From positions 5,542,924 through 5,606,923 of the forward strand of contig OY829662.1 in the NCBI GenBank assembly GCA_963691815.1: a stretch of DNA of 64,000 bases, written 5' to 3'. Under the pieces are notes generated by a model that saw only the letters and a program-made list of their open reading frames with translations, was not told the DNA's origin and ran no database searches. Source of the stretch: Echiichthys vipera. Taxonomy: Eukaryota; Chordata; Actinopteri; Perciformes; Trachinidae. How positions within the stretch are numbered: position 1 is the first letter of the stretch; each line of letters begins with the position of its first letter. Both the position numbers and the translations under genes were made by a program. Positions 25,190-36,637 of the stretch are shown in pieces.

Positions 25190-25530
25190 ATGCTGAGGAT
25201 TTTCTACCAGTGTGTGGTAGACAGTGCCATCATCTTTGCTTTGGTGTGGTAGGGAAGTAGAAAGAAGACAGTCAACACCGACAGAATCAGTAAGCTCCAC
25301 TGGCTCTCCCGGGGAGGAGTTTGACTCTTTTGTAGTTGTGAGAGTGCAAACTGTGGAGCATCATGGACAATGCCACAGGAAATCCTTTCTTCCTGGCAAT
25401 CAATCTTTACAACTCGTCTGCCTCATGCAGAGAGATGGATAACAGAGACATGAGGTGGCTCCTTCTTTACAGCTCTGTTCTACTCAGTTGGTTTGGTCCC
25501 TTTCCTTGTTAACCCGTTTATATATTTGTC
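25190..25530 (+). mobile_element. LINE reverse-transcriptase fragment, 3' part
   Basis: The frame continues with LRIFYQCVVDSAIIFALV, then a frameshifted region matching the C-terminus: GASWTMP (usual MDNPSHPLH region) and RKSFLPGNQSL (usual RRSFLPAAIRLYN). The 3' untranslated tail is AT-rich and not well bounded. This is the second half of the LINE begun at 24011. Confidence 0.7.
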
Positions 25531-25699
25531 ACTGTGTGTATGTATCCGTTTCTTAATATTTTTGTCACCTTTATTTAGTTTTATTGCACTTTTCTCCTAC
25601 TTTGTAGTGCAACTGCTGCACGGCAATTTATACTCAGTTCTATCTTATTTTGAAGTGTTACTCCTCTTGTGTTGGAGCATCTGTTGCCATGGTTGCTGT
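25531..25699. other. Unassigned sequence between LINE and gypsy remnants
   Basis: Possibly LINE 3' untranslated region. No motif is diagnostic. Confidence 0.4.
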
Positions 25700-26204
25700 G
25701 CTGCCAGCTCGTAGTGAGGGGCATACATCGAGTTGAAAGGAAAGATTCAGTCTCCTGTGCTTGCCTCACACAATTTGTCCAACCTGGATGAGTTTTTGTC
25801 ACGTTTGCCTGAGCCAGCCTGCAGTGATGGAGTCAGGCTATTGAAGTTGTGTCTGCGGTAATTCCCCTCAGACAAACATCCTTTGCCATGACACTGATGA
25901 ATACTGGCTCATAAAACAACACACTTATTGAGTAAATCCCACAAAGAGTTATACAGGAGGAGGTTGAGTATCTCCTTCAGTTTGGTTTTACTGTTTCTAG
26001 TTTCAATCCATGGAGTTCCCCATCATTGTTAAATCAGATCAAGCCCCTCGTCAATGACTACAGAAAGTCTTACTGCGTAGCTCTACCATCACTAAGCCTG
26101 ACACACTCTGCTGCCACGAATTGAGGAATGTTTCGATCGTATGGGTTGCAAAACTCAACCTGCCCAGGGACTATTGGCAGGTACCCCTGACTCATGGCAT
26201 CTCA
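25700..26204 (+). mobile_element. Ty3/Gypsy-type pol remnant, reverse transcriptase N-terminal part
   Basis: In shifting frames I read an upstream segment ending IKQHTY-VNPTK, then EEVEYLLQFGF, SFNPWSSP, TKPDT and AKLNLPRDYWQVPLTHG. This is the order of the gypsy RT entry region (I-QHPYRVNP, EVEYLL--G-I-PS-S-WSSP, VTKPD, DL-KGYWQVPLT). Several frameshifts and stops make it non-functional. It is cut at 26205 by a DNA-transposon-like sequence and continues at about 26610. Confidence 0.8.
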
Positions 26205-26609
26205 GGCCCTGTTTACACGACAACGCTCGCGGGTGAAAATGATGTTTGTTTGTTTTTTTATCAGATGTGCGTTTGTGTAGATGGTGACGCCGTTTTTGGG
26301 GCTTGAAAACGCAAAAAAGGTGAAACCGGACTCCAGAGTGGAAATCTTAGTAACGTTCCACCGTTGTCTTTCTGAGTAAAGGGGTAAAAATGTGAAAGTG
26401 TGCTCTGATCATGCTTCTCCGTCTTTAGGGAGAGGAGTAGAAGGAAGTGTCTAGGCATGCACAAGCTCTGGGTGGTCGTGTGTGGCAGTGCTTCACGGCA
26501 CTCATAAATGTCTGTAAATGTATGGACTTCCAGATCACTCTCAGGTCTTTTGGCCTTTTGGCCTGAGAAATGCCCCCACCTCATACACCAGCAACCTTTG
26601 TCCAAAGTG
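26205..26609. mobile_element. Insertion in gypsy remnant, hAT-like 5' end
   Basis: Begins CAGGCCCTGTTTACACGACAACG, then GACGCCGTTTTTGGGGC and GAAAACGC. The start resembles teleost non-autonomous hAT elements (CAG..CCTGTTTACAC). The 3' terminus and a target duplication were not identifiable, so the right boundary is only where gypsy similarity resumes. Confidence 0.45.
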
Positions 26610-26790
26610 TTCCCTAAGTGTGAGCATGTGGCAACAGCAACAAAGTCTCTGACACTATTCCTTGTAAAGTGGGAATTTAGAAAATCAGTAGTTGCATATT
26701 TAGGCAAGCAGGTCAGTGTGGCACTGATCTACTGTTCAAGTGCAGATGATTCCAATCCCACAGACCAGACAAGAGCTCTGTCAGTTTAGG
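26610..26790 (+). mobile_element. Ty3/Gypsy-type pol remnant, connection region and 3' end of pol
   Basis: Reads SLTLFLVKWEFRKSVVAYLG followed by KQV. It matches the gypsy segment L-L-KCEF-K--V-YLGK-VG. Shortly after it comes a stop codon (DQTRALSV-stop) and a polypurine run TTTAGGGGGA at about 26784-26793. The RNase H and integrase domains are missing, so the copy has a large deletion. Confidence 0.7.
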
Positions 26791-26794
26791 GGGA

Positions 26795-27943
26795 TGTAAG
26801 GGTACTATTGTTGTTTTTATAAGAAATTTGTATGTCTTTAAGTGAAAGATGGGAGCCAGCTCCTGTCTGACGGCTGATTTCATGTCTTTTCACACATTAG
26901 CTCTTAGAAATGGGGCCCCGAGATGCAACCGGCCACCACTGCCGGTCAGCCTATGTCCTGTCATGTGGTCCCTAAAGATACAAAACATTTCTCTGGAGGA
27001 GAAATGTTTGACCATTAAGGGAGAATATTTTGTGCATAACAAGATGCATTTCTGTATTTTGTGCATAACGCCCGTGGTGCACCTGCTGCTTCAGCCCATC
27101 CTGAAGCCAAATGGGTGAGGATTAAATACTTTCAGGGCTGTACCTGCAGTGGTTGTTTCAGCTGGTTCTTGGGAGCTGGAGAGAGGGGAGTCTCATTCTC
27201 ATCAGGGTTTCCCCCGGTGAAAATACGCTTAAGCGATCCTGCCTCATAAATTGATTTTTCACATGGCTTTTAAAAGATTTTAGATAACACTTTGTCTTAC
27301 AGGTCCCATAGTTTCATAAATGATTTCCCTGAAATTGACTGAGATATAAGTGTTATCTGGAAGGATGGTAGTTGGGTAGCCATCGCAACAAGTCACCTGA
27401 AGATTGAAATGAAAAAAGGTATTTGTTTGTTTGTACATTGCAGTCAGTATACAATTCAAAATATAGGAATTTCAAACCTTTCTTTTACTCTTGAAATCAA
27501 CAGCTGCTTATAGCCAACTACCATTTCATTAAAATGTAATGAATTCATTTGTATTGTTTTAAGACACTGTTTCTATTTCCTTTGTAACAGGTTGAAATCA
27601 AGCCGACTTAACTCATTTATAGAGAAATTATAGGACCTGTGATATAAGTTGTTTGCACTTTTTAATTGACAATCAAGCTGATTTGAATTGAATTGTCACA
27701 CACACACATATTGGACGTGTAGCGGGTGTGTCTGTGTTGTACTGAGCATACAACCGGATAAATGACACTTGGATTCTACCGCGTTTGAGTTGTTTGATTG
27801 TTTTTAAATTGATGTTTTGATATAGTTCTGCTGTTAAGTGTGGACTCCTATTTCATCAATGCATCAAGACTTTTCTCCATTTCTGGATTCTCTGCTCACT
27901 GCGGAGGCACGAGGCAAGTTATCTTCATGAATTTAAGGCAACA
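26795..27943 (+). mobile_element. Probable 3' LTR of the gypsy remnant
   Basis: The LTR is inferred to start TGTAAGGGTACTATTG directly after the polypurine tract, and to end near GGCAACA at 27943. An AATAAA-like signal (GGATAAATG) lies near 27756. Only one LTR is present in this window and no target duplication could be tested, so the 3' boundary is uncertain. Confidence 0.5.
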
Positions 27944-28726
27944 TGTAACGAACAAAAGCTTATTTTGAGGGAGAAGTATTCATTTAAGAACCCTTTTTAT
28001 GTTAATAACCACTTCTATATGTTGCATTTCTCATTAGTTGACATTTAAAAGGTGTGTTTTCGTTTCTTTTTCTTCTCTGTGTGTCATTTTGAAGTAAAAC
28101 TTTCTTCGAGAGTGTTTCCTGAAGTATTGTTTCAGAGTAGCAGGAGCTTTGAGCCGTCTTCAGAGGCACTACACTTTCACCCAAAGGTCAAAGGTCAAGG
28201 CAGGGGTCTGGAAGTGCACAGTGACTGAAGGAGCTGTGCTGAAACTTGAAACGTTCCCATTCACTGATTAGTAAAATTCTTTACGTTTACTTTCATCAGA
28301 GGGTCCACGAAGATCCAAGTGTTATCTACCATAACTATTGATGCAGAAGCACCCTTTTTTCATGCACTGGTCAATTTTGAGACTTTTGGCTATTTACCTT
28401 CCATAACATCCTGATCTGCTCTATATTAAAGTGTCTTTAGATAACTTTTGTTATGATTCGGCGCTAGAAACAAAATTGAATTGAACTGAACATTTTTTTT
28501 ATTTTTTTTTATATATTTTATTTCACTTAGTCTATTGCTTTTAACCTTCTTCTTACTTTTTACTTCTTTTATTTTCTTGCTTGATTCTATTTCACCTGTT
28601 TTTATTCTATGCTGATCTTAATATTGTTTTATTTTTGACTTATTTTATGCATTGTTTTGTAAAGACCTGTGTATTCTTGGGCTCCTTTTATCTACTGTCC
28701 TGCCCAAACCTGATTTCTTCTTCTAA
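27944..28726. other. Unique non-coding sequence
   Basis: No recognised element; T-rich after 28490. Confidence 0.5.
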
Positions 28727-28793
28727 TGTAAAGCGCTTTGGGTCAACTCCTGTTGTATTTAAATGTGCTATATAAATAAAAGTGACTTGACTT
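28727..28793 (+). mobile_element. LINE-type 3' tail
   Basis: GTAAAGCGCTTTGGGTCAA...GTGCTATATAAATAAAAGTG is the 3' end type typical of L2-like LINEs and SINEs that share their tail in fish. It runs directly into the GATA array, which probably grew from the terminal repeat of this retroposon. Confidence 0.6.
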
Positions 28794-29060
<267 letters not shown>

Positions 29061-31137
29061 AAAAAAGTAGAGGAAGAATAGAAAGGCAGGGAGAGTGAGG
29101 GGGTGACAGGATGGGTGAGGAGCAGAGGGAGGAGTGATGTGTGGTGTCAGAGCGCCTCCAAGTGGCCAGACAGGAAGCTGAGAGCAGCCTCCCTCTCTCT
29201 CATCATCACAGTCTTTCCAGTTCACTGTTTTTTCTCTATACATAATTATTTTATCCATATTTAATTTGAAACCTACCTATAATTGTGTCACTGTTATTAT
29301 GTTATTGCAGTGTTATTGAAATAATTACAGCCTATTATTATTAAACATGTTGTTCATATGCTCTGCGTGAATTATAGTTTGCATTGAGTTCATTTTGATG
29401 TGTTTTCTTGTGATATTATTGCTTTTAATAACATCATATTATTGTTTATTTATACGTTTATATTTTACTCAATTGATAATGGTAATAGCATAATATTATT
29501 GGTTTATTTCGTAGTATATATTATTGCTTTATTTCGTAGTATATATTATTGCTTTATTTATGATAGAATATATAGTAAAATATCACAATAGGTAAAAGTG
29601 TATTTATCCCATATACAAGCAGTGAACTGAGGATAAACAATAAATATGCAATTATGAATTATTATTATTATTACCACTTTAACTATAAAACCATTTTTTA
29701 CAATTTTAAAGCAAACTATATCATACAATTGTGTACACACTTGAGCGCCAATATTTTATATATTATAATATCAACTATTAAAGTATTTTACTATTTACTA
29801 TTAAACTTGACTTTTATAGTTATGTAGATATGTTCTGTGGCAAAAATAATTTTAATTTATGTATATCATCTGTGTTTTATTCGTTTAAAGACAATAATGC
29901 TGTAGTGTTCATGAAACTAGTATGGAACATTTTATAAAAGCAAAAAGTTGACAGGTTTCAAAAGTGTGTGTGATGAAAACACTGAAGAGTTTAAGTAAAC
30001 AAACTATGAAATGAGATTCATCACACATGGCAACGTCATTTTGAATCACTTCATATGTTTTCAAATTTAAATAGCAAAGGAATTATTGCAATATTTTAAA
30101 TATTTTCTTGAATTTTTGTACCTAAATTTCTAGTTTGAGCATTTTTCTCCTTCTGTAAAAATATGACCAAATTTAAAATTGATTGTTTTTCAAAAGATGA
30201 AGAGCTGCATGACCTTTCTTTACTTTCCATACTAGTCTACCAATGCATGGTCCCTTTAATTATGGGTTTATGCTTTATGCCCAATTCAAAAAGTAGCACA
30301 ATTATGTGTACTAGAAAAATAATTTAAGCGTATAAAGGTTATTACATTACAGTATAAACAGAATCTAATAAATACTTCTTAAACCTCTCAACATGTCTTC
30401 AAAATAAATATCATTAAGTTGAGCGTCAGTAAATATAAAAATATATAAAACCTATTAATGCTAATATAATGTGTTTGTTGTTCTGATGAAAGTGTAGGTC
30501 TACCTTATTGTAAGTGTATAGTAAATTGTATTGTAATTGAAGTGAATTTATTGTATTTTAAATTTACACTTCAAATGCACATCAACTCTGCATTATAGTA
30601 AAAGTGCATTATAATTAAGTTCATGCCTTTATGATGCTTAAATAGTACTTCACTTAAATATATTTTTTTAATTATCATCACAAAATACAGTCAAGGAAGT
30701 GTTTGTAAGTCAATTTGAGGCATGCTAGAATAATAGCAATGAATATGATCGTGTGTTCAAAACATACTTTTCCAATATTATCAATTGAACTTTAATGTTT
30801 TTTAAGTAAAATTCAAACACACTGGTGATATAATACCAGTGTACCTCAGGTGTGTTTCCAAGTGCTCACAAATCATGATTATCACTGGTGTACCAGTGCC
30901 AATATATATAATTTAGCATTCTAGTTACACTTAAAGTATACTAAAGTAGTACTCAATGAGTACACAGAGGTAACCTGAGAACACAGAAAATATATGTGAG
31001 TAAGTACAGTTACATACTAAAAGTGTACTTATAACATTATTAACAAATATTCTGTAGTTGAAGTATAATATTTTACACGGAGATCATTGAGCCTCATTCA
31101 AACAAATAGATTTTTTATTTTTTTTTTCAACAAAATA
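29061..31137. other. 2 kb AT-rich non-coding sequence
   Basis: Very AT-rich after 29220, with TATATT/TTATT runs and many stops in all frames. No element recognised. It ends at the target duplication of the downstream Harbinger-like MITE. Confidence 0.55.
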
Positions 31138-31140
31138 TAA

Positions 31141-31749
31141 GGGCGCACTCACACTGTCCTTCCGCACCGGGCCAAAACCGTTTTTTCAGCTAAAGCCTAG
31201 TGCGTTTGAGCAGTGTGAGTGCACCCGCTCCCTGCATAACTGCGGACAGCCTGAGAGAGGTGGGCTTTTGTAGAGCGCGTTTGCACATGTACGAGCACGA
31301 GCGTGCGCACGTGTACGAGCACGAGCGCGAGGCCTACGACGGTTCTGACGTCATTTATATGCGCCTGTTCGGAAATAGAAAATAGAAGGAGGGACCATGC
31401 GCGGACATTAAACAACAACAACAATGGTGGTGAAAGGTTCACGTTGGTGTGATGCGGAGGTGGAGTGTTTACTGCAGATTTGGTCGATGAAAATATTCAA
31501 AAACAGTCGACAAGACACACAAAAACTCCGAGGTCTATGTAAAGATTTGTAAACAAAGCGACGCATCGCGATGACGTTAATCAATGCGCGTGACGTGTTA
31601 CGGCGTGATGACGTATAGGCAGCAAGAAGCATTTGTGCGAGGCCCAGGTAGTGTGAGTACAAACGGGCCTGGGGCGCGGGGGGAGAGGGAGGGGGGACAA
31701 GTACCCTAAAGCCCAGGGCGCGGTGCGGAAGGACAGTGTGAGTGCGCCC
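31141..31749 (+). mobile_element. PIF/Harbinger-like non-autonomous transposon, copy 1 (609 bp)
   Basis: A perfect 29 bp terminal inverted repeat (GGGCGCACTCACACTGTCCT and onward) faces outward at both ends. TAA is duplicated at 31138-31140 and 31750-31752, matching the TWA target preference of PIF/Harbinger. Most of the body is GC- and CpG-rich. A decayed Myb/SANT-like coding piece lies at 31423-31560. No transposase is present, so movement would need a helper. A second copy is at 36024-36634. Confidence 0.9.
31423..31580 (+). pseudogene. Decayed Myb/SANT-like domain inside Harbinger-like element, copy 1
   Basis: An ATG opens KGSRWCDAEVECLLQIWSMK, with W and W spaced as in Myb/SANT-like (trihelix) domains. 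After a frameshift the sequence continues KTHKNSEVYVKI, the second half of the domain (usually THKN-EVY-KI). This fits the DNA-binding accessory protein that autonomous PIF/Harbinger elements carry beside the transposase. It is broken by the frameshift and a stop. Confidence 0.7.
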
Positions 31750-31752
31750 TAA

Positions 31753-32461
31753 ATCTTAAACCACTACTTCAGTGTACTGGGAGTTGGGATTGTCTTTTCT
31801 TCATCCATTGCATTGGCTGAGGTTGCGCGCAGTCACCAATCTGCAGCCAGTGTATCTGAACGACGAGGTCAATTTTCAAGAAAAATCTGCAAAATAAAAT
31901 CAAAATGAATCTGCTTTTCCATCCATTACTGTTATTGTGAATATTAGGAGTTGGTTCATCGAGGCGAAGCTAATTCTGTAGCTGGTGCCATTAAACCATT
32001 GATGACATCATTAAAGCAGCTCGAGTGAAACCACAAAACTATGTGGAAAACACGACGGAAATATGACATTTTCTGGTGGTTTGATTTGTTCATCTGAAGA
32101 ATGTTTCAGTCTCCTCGTCGCTCCACACACATCTTTCTTTGTCTCTTCAGTGAAAGCTTCAGTTTACATTTAAGTCACTTGCTTTTAGTCATGATACATT
32201 TGCCGAGTCTGTTCACATTGCACTTAATAAATGTACTAATATGTTTTTTTATCGACTCAACGCCGTGTGTTGAAGTATGTTAACATGCAGTTCCTCTAAT
32301 GGCCACTTTCTGGCTCAAAGAAAAGGAACAGTGACCGAAGTGAATGTCTCAGTGGGAATAAATCACATTAACATTCATTATCTGTATCTTGACAACATAT
32401 CTGAATAAAGAAAAAGACAACACTGCTGATTTTAACCTGTATTACAGGTAAAGGTGCCAGA
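31753..32461. other. Unique non-coding sequence
   Basis: No recognised element. Confidence 0.5.
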
Positions 32462-32630
32462 AGATAAGCCATTCAACCGTTTGTCCCTGTCGGGGTCGTG
32501 GGGTGGTGGAGCCGATCCCAGCTGACATTGGGCGTGCATGCAAACTCCACACAGAAGGGCCCCAGCCAGGATTTGAACCAGGGACCTTCGACCTGCGACA
32601 GTGCTAACCACCACACCACCGTGTAACGTG
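32462..32630 (-). mobile_element. SINE B copy 1 (tRNA-derived, internally deleted)
   Basis: On the minus strand the head reads GGTGGTGTGGTGGTTAGCAC (A-box-like) and GGTTCAAATCC (close to the B box GGTTCGANTCC). It is followed by CTTCTGTGTGGAGTTTGCATG, then jumps to CCAATGTCAGCTGGGATCGG and the 3' end GACCCCGACAGGGACAA. The middle part present in copies 2 and 3 is missing. Confidence 0.8.
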
Positions 32631-32934
32631 CCAGAGGTTTATACAGATTATAACCTAAATAAACATGAATAAACCAGCCAAATAAATATTTTTGGACCAT
32701 TAAGCCGACCATGACTCCTTGGCTTGCATGTTGTGATAATTATGAAATGTGTTGATTTACGTATATGTTTGAACTAGAACAGTTCAAAACTGTCTGGTCA
32801 GTGTAAATGTCACCCAACCTTAATAAAGGTTAAAGACTTTCCTCAAACATTTCCTCTGTAGAACACTCCTGCTGTCACCTCTGCTCGTTTTTTCAACCTT
32901 TCATTTTGTAGCCAGGTACTTTTTCTTCCCCTCT
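32631..32934. other. Unique non-coding sequence
   Basis: No recognised element. Confidence 0.5.
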
Positions 32935-33135
32935 CCATATCCAAGCCATCAGAGTGGAGGGGGAGAGCCATCTATTAATGAACAAATTGGAATTGTCATT
33001 AGGCTGGCTGTGCAGGGAGATGGGCCTTTTGAAAATAAAGGAAAATCCTGCCTAATTAATGGTGACATCAATCATGGTTTGGGCCGATTGGCTAAGAGGC
33101 GGTCCATCTCCTGTCTGATTTATAGGCGAGACGAA
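32935..33135. promoter_or_regulatory. Candidate conserved non-coding element (enhancer-like)
   Basis: A repeat-free block of about 200 bp with balanced composition has clustered developmental-factor-like sites: CTATTAATGAAC, CCTAATTAATGG (homeodomain core at 33053), ATCAATCA (PBX/HOX type, 33067), GATTGGCT (inverted CCAAT, about 33087) and TGATTTATAGG. This style resembles vertebrate conserved enhancers. No alignment was available, so it is an inference. Confidence 0.3.
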
Positions 33136-34379
33136 AGAGAGGTGAAGTGATGAGAGGAAGAGAGGAAGAGAGGTATAAATAGACTCTTCAAAGTTTGTTC
33201 CTTTGCTACTTTGTGTTTTTCTCCGTGTACTGACGACTATGGCATGTACTGACACCTCATGAACGACACCACGCAGCGTCATCGCTACATGCAAAAGACC
33301 AATCTTGCAATGCAGTTATTATGGTATTAAAACTAGATCAACTTTTCGGCTGCAACATTTTCTTCCAAATATTTTTCATGCTAAAACTGCAGCTTACACT
33401 GTAAATAAAAAGGACGCACGCGGCTCAACAAGTGGCCTAATCACAGATGCAGAGTGCAGCCGTAAGGTCCACAGTTACAACTAAATGTCCATAACAGCGC
33501 TAATGGCTAATAAAGATAAGCCACCTAATATAAACATATATAAACAAGTACTTGAGAATTAGAACGCAACTATCTGCAGTTTTATGTTTAAGGTCAAACT
33601 TTGCCAATAACAAGAACTCCAGGTCGTATATTTTAGGGAAGTAACAATTTCAAAATCCCAAGAAAATCTTAAATCCCATCATCCAACACATCATACGATA
33701 TCGTATTGTGTCTGAGAAGATGAGAATAAAACATTTAGATGTGTTTTTCCAATCTGAAACTGAACGCTGACAAGTCTAGTTTTCTGTGTTGCTTTTCCAA
33801 AATGTCAGACTTGTTACCATGGGAACCCTTGTGGGATGGAGAGATGATGGAAGGAATCTGGTAAAAGAGTAATGTGGGAAATTGCAGATCTAAGACCCTT
33901 TAAAACTCTGAGGACAGTCGCCCCACCCCCGAGCACCAGAGGGACACCGCTGCTGCCGTCGTATCTATGAGTCATCATTATCAAACGGTCATTCTCTGTA
34001 AAATGAAAACCTAAAATGAATGAAAAAAGCTAAAAATAAATAGGTTTGCATCTGTGTCATTTCCAGGCACACCTGTACAGTGAAAAATGAAAAACTTCTG
34101 AGGAGATTGTTCCTTTGAAATCTGAGTGTCTCTGATCGTCGCTTGTCCGAGGTCACCGCAGGTCAGCGGCCCGAGGTCAGCGGAGATCAGAACTCATGCC
34201 ATCCAGGTGCTTCAACTGAAACACTACACTTTCTATTACAACCACTTTCTCCACACTGGCTGGAAAAAGATGCATTATTTATTACAACTCGCTTCACTAA
34301 TGTCCATTTGTATTCTGATGCTTTCTTGGTCGTGGTGGCAGCAGGTTTAGCAAAGTAGTCCGGACGTCTCTACAACCAG
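33136..34379. other. Unique non-coding sequence
   Basis: No coding or transposon similarity recognised. Near 34137-34185 the motif GAGGTCA(C/G)CG recurs. Confidence 0.45.
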
Positions 34380-34930
34380 TAACCATTTTGCAGCTCCTCC
34401 TGGGGAACCCTGAGGCGTTCCCAAGCCAAATGAGATATTTAATCTCTCCAGCGTGTTCTGGGTCTACCCCGGGGTCTCTTGTCAGTACATTGAAACCCTC
34501 TAAAAGGATTGGCCCAGGAGGATCCTGATCAGATGCCCTAAGAACCTCAACTGTCCCCTTTCAACATGAAGGAGCAGCGGCTCTACCCCGACCTCCATCC
34601 CTCTATCTGAGATCCTCACCGCATCTGCAAACAACAGAGAAGTACGTCTTATGTTCCCAAACGGGACACTCTCCTCCCCCAAGCTGTGCCTTGAGATCAT
34701 GTCCATGACAATCACAAACAGAATCGGTGACAAGAGACAACACCCACTGACGTGTTTAAATTCCTGTCGAGAATACAGACACTGCTCTCACTCCGGTTTA
34801 ATGATTACTAGATGGTTTGTAACAATGGCCTCGCAGTACCCTGTGGGGATACTATGTAGCTGCATAGAGCTCAGCCCAGGGTCGGTGAGAAGTTATGCTA
34901 GTGTCTTGCATTAGCGCACATTCAACACAT
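34380..34930 (-). mobile_element. Rex3-like (RTE clade) LINE remnant, copy 1
   Basis: On the minus strand the reading frame gives LSPILFVIVMDMISRHS, SLLFADAV and VEPLLLHVERGQLRFLGHLI. These are Rex3 RT blocks. The RT box reads FADA instead of FADD, so a catalytic aspartate is lost. A deletion on the order of 150 codons joins the RT box to the C-terminal part. The + strand text ATCGGTGACAAGAGACAAC at about 34723 matches the well-known Rex3 CGGTGACAAAGGGCAGCCCTG region. Confidence 0.85.
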
Positions 34931-35489
34931 CACAGTTCGACCCACTACACTAGCAAACAGTTGTAGATGATATTGAGAAAGATAAGTGTTGGGTCATATA
35001 CAGGTCATCTTGAGGTCATCCAGGTGTTTCAGGTTTTCAAAGACATCCAGGCTGCCTGGAGACAAACTCTCCCGATCAAAGTTCACATTTCATGTCCATG
35101 CTCTTTGATCTCTGTGTTGCTCTCTTGGTCTTTTCCCCAGTGAGGGTTTATCAGGACCAGTGTAATCCGATTACAAACAAAAGCTTTCAAAAAAATAAAA
35201 GACAACCACCAGTTTCTCCTGAGCAGCTAACAGGTGCAAAGTCCTCATTAGACCTAAAAGTGGCAGCAACCGTCCCCGTATGATGTCAACACAGTTGTAC
35301 ATAATTTGGATCTCAATACACCTGTAAAGTTATAGACTGCATGTTGCACAGACAGACAGAGACACCCAGCAAAACCACTTTTGACCAGTTACAGCCTTGA
35401 TACTGAACTGATCTGTTGGCAGCAGAAAGACAAGGCAGACAAGTTTATGGAGAGGAGACAATTGAATTACATAGAGACATTTACACACT

Positions 35490-35490
<1 letters not shown>
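34931..35490. other. Unique non-coding sequence
   Basis: No recognised element. Confidence 0.45.

Positions 35491-35516
<26 letters not shown>
35491..35516. repeat. (AC)n microsatellite
   Basis: 13 AC units, preceded by a CACACTC variant. Confidence 0.95.
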
Positions 35517-35520
<4 letters not shown>

Positions 35521-35578
35521 AGGCTTAGCACATGTCAGTTGAAGCTCCAATCCCGCAGGCAGTGATGAGGTACTGTCT

Positions 35579-35580
<2 letters not shown>

Positions 35581-35672
<92 letters not shown>
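35581..35672. repeat. (GT)n microsatellite
   Basis: 46 GT units, 65 bp from the AC array in the opposite orientation. Confidence 0.97.
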
Positions 35673-35673
<1 letters not shown>

Positions 35674-35761
35674 CATTTGTCTCCCTCCGGCTAGCAAGCA
35701 AGCGGTCCAAAACACAACCTGCTGTTTGGACAATACACCCTGATGACAGGCTGTAAAACAA

Positions 35762-35763
<2 letters not shown>

Positions 35764-35845
<82 letters not shown>
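35764..35845. repeat. (GT)n microsatellite
   Basis: 41 GT units. Confidence 0.97.
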
Positions 35846-35850
<5 letters not shown>

Positions 35851-36023
35851 CTTTTCACACACACTCCCTCTCCTCCCTATGGACTGTTGATCTTCTGGAG
35901 AACTTGCTTTGTGCATCTTTGCTGCTTTTGGGTTTAACCCTGGCTGTAGTTGATGCCCAAGGAATGAGAACGGACTGCAAATGTGTCCTATATTAAGTGT
36001 TTGATTTTTAAAGTGATCATTTA

Positions 36024-36634
36024 GGGCGCACTCACACTGTCCATCCGTACGGTGCCCAAGCACATTTCACGGCCAAAGTCTAGGTTGTTTGACCAGCGTG
36101 AGTGCAACCGTACCGTGCCTAGTTGGGTACGCTTGCGGGCCACGGCCTGTTTGGGAGAGGTGGGCTTTTGTTTGCACGTTTGCACATGTACTAGCACGGG
36201 CACGAGTACGAGTACGAGCGCGAGGCCTACGGCAGTTCTGACGTCGTTTTATATGCGCCTGTTCGGACGTAGAAAATAGAAGGACGGACCATGCGCTGAC
36301 ATTTAAAACAATGGCGATGAAAGGTTCACGTTGGTGTGATGCGGAGGTGGAGTGTTTACTGCAGATATGGTCGATGAAAATATTCCAAAACATTTGGAAA
36401 AGACGCACAAAAATTCCGAGGTCTACGGAAAGATTATATAAACAAAGCGATGCATCGCGATAACGTCGATCAATGCGCGTTACGTGTTACGGCGTGATGC
36501 AAATAGACAGCAAGAAGCATTCGTGCGAGGCCCAGGTAGTGTACAAACGTGCCTGGCCCGCGGGGGGAGAGGGAGAAGGGGACAAGTACCCTAAAGCACG
36601 GGGCACAGTACGAACGGACAGTGTGAGTGCGCCC
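36024..36634 (+). mobile_element. PIF/Harbinger-like non-autonomous transposon, copy 2 (611 bp)
   Basis: The outer 34 bp form an inverted repeat with three mismatches, starting GGGCGCACTCACACTGTCC at both ends. TTA is duplicated at 36021-36023 and 36635-36637. Sequence is collinear with copy 1 along its full length, including the decayed Myb/SANT-like segment. Same orientation as copy 1, 4.3 kb downstream. Confidence 0.92.
36311..36440 (+). pseudogene. Decayed Myb/SANT-like domain, copy 2
   Basis: Reads MKGSRWCDAEVECLLQIWSM, then after a frameshift KKTHKNSEVYGKI. The second half matches the expected THKN-EVY-KI pattern better than copy 1 does, suggesting that the two copies descend from one source with an intact domain. 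Confidence 0.7.
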
Positions 36635-36637
36635 TTA

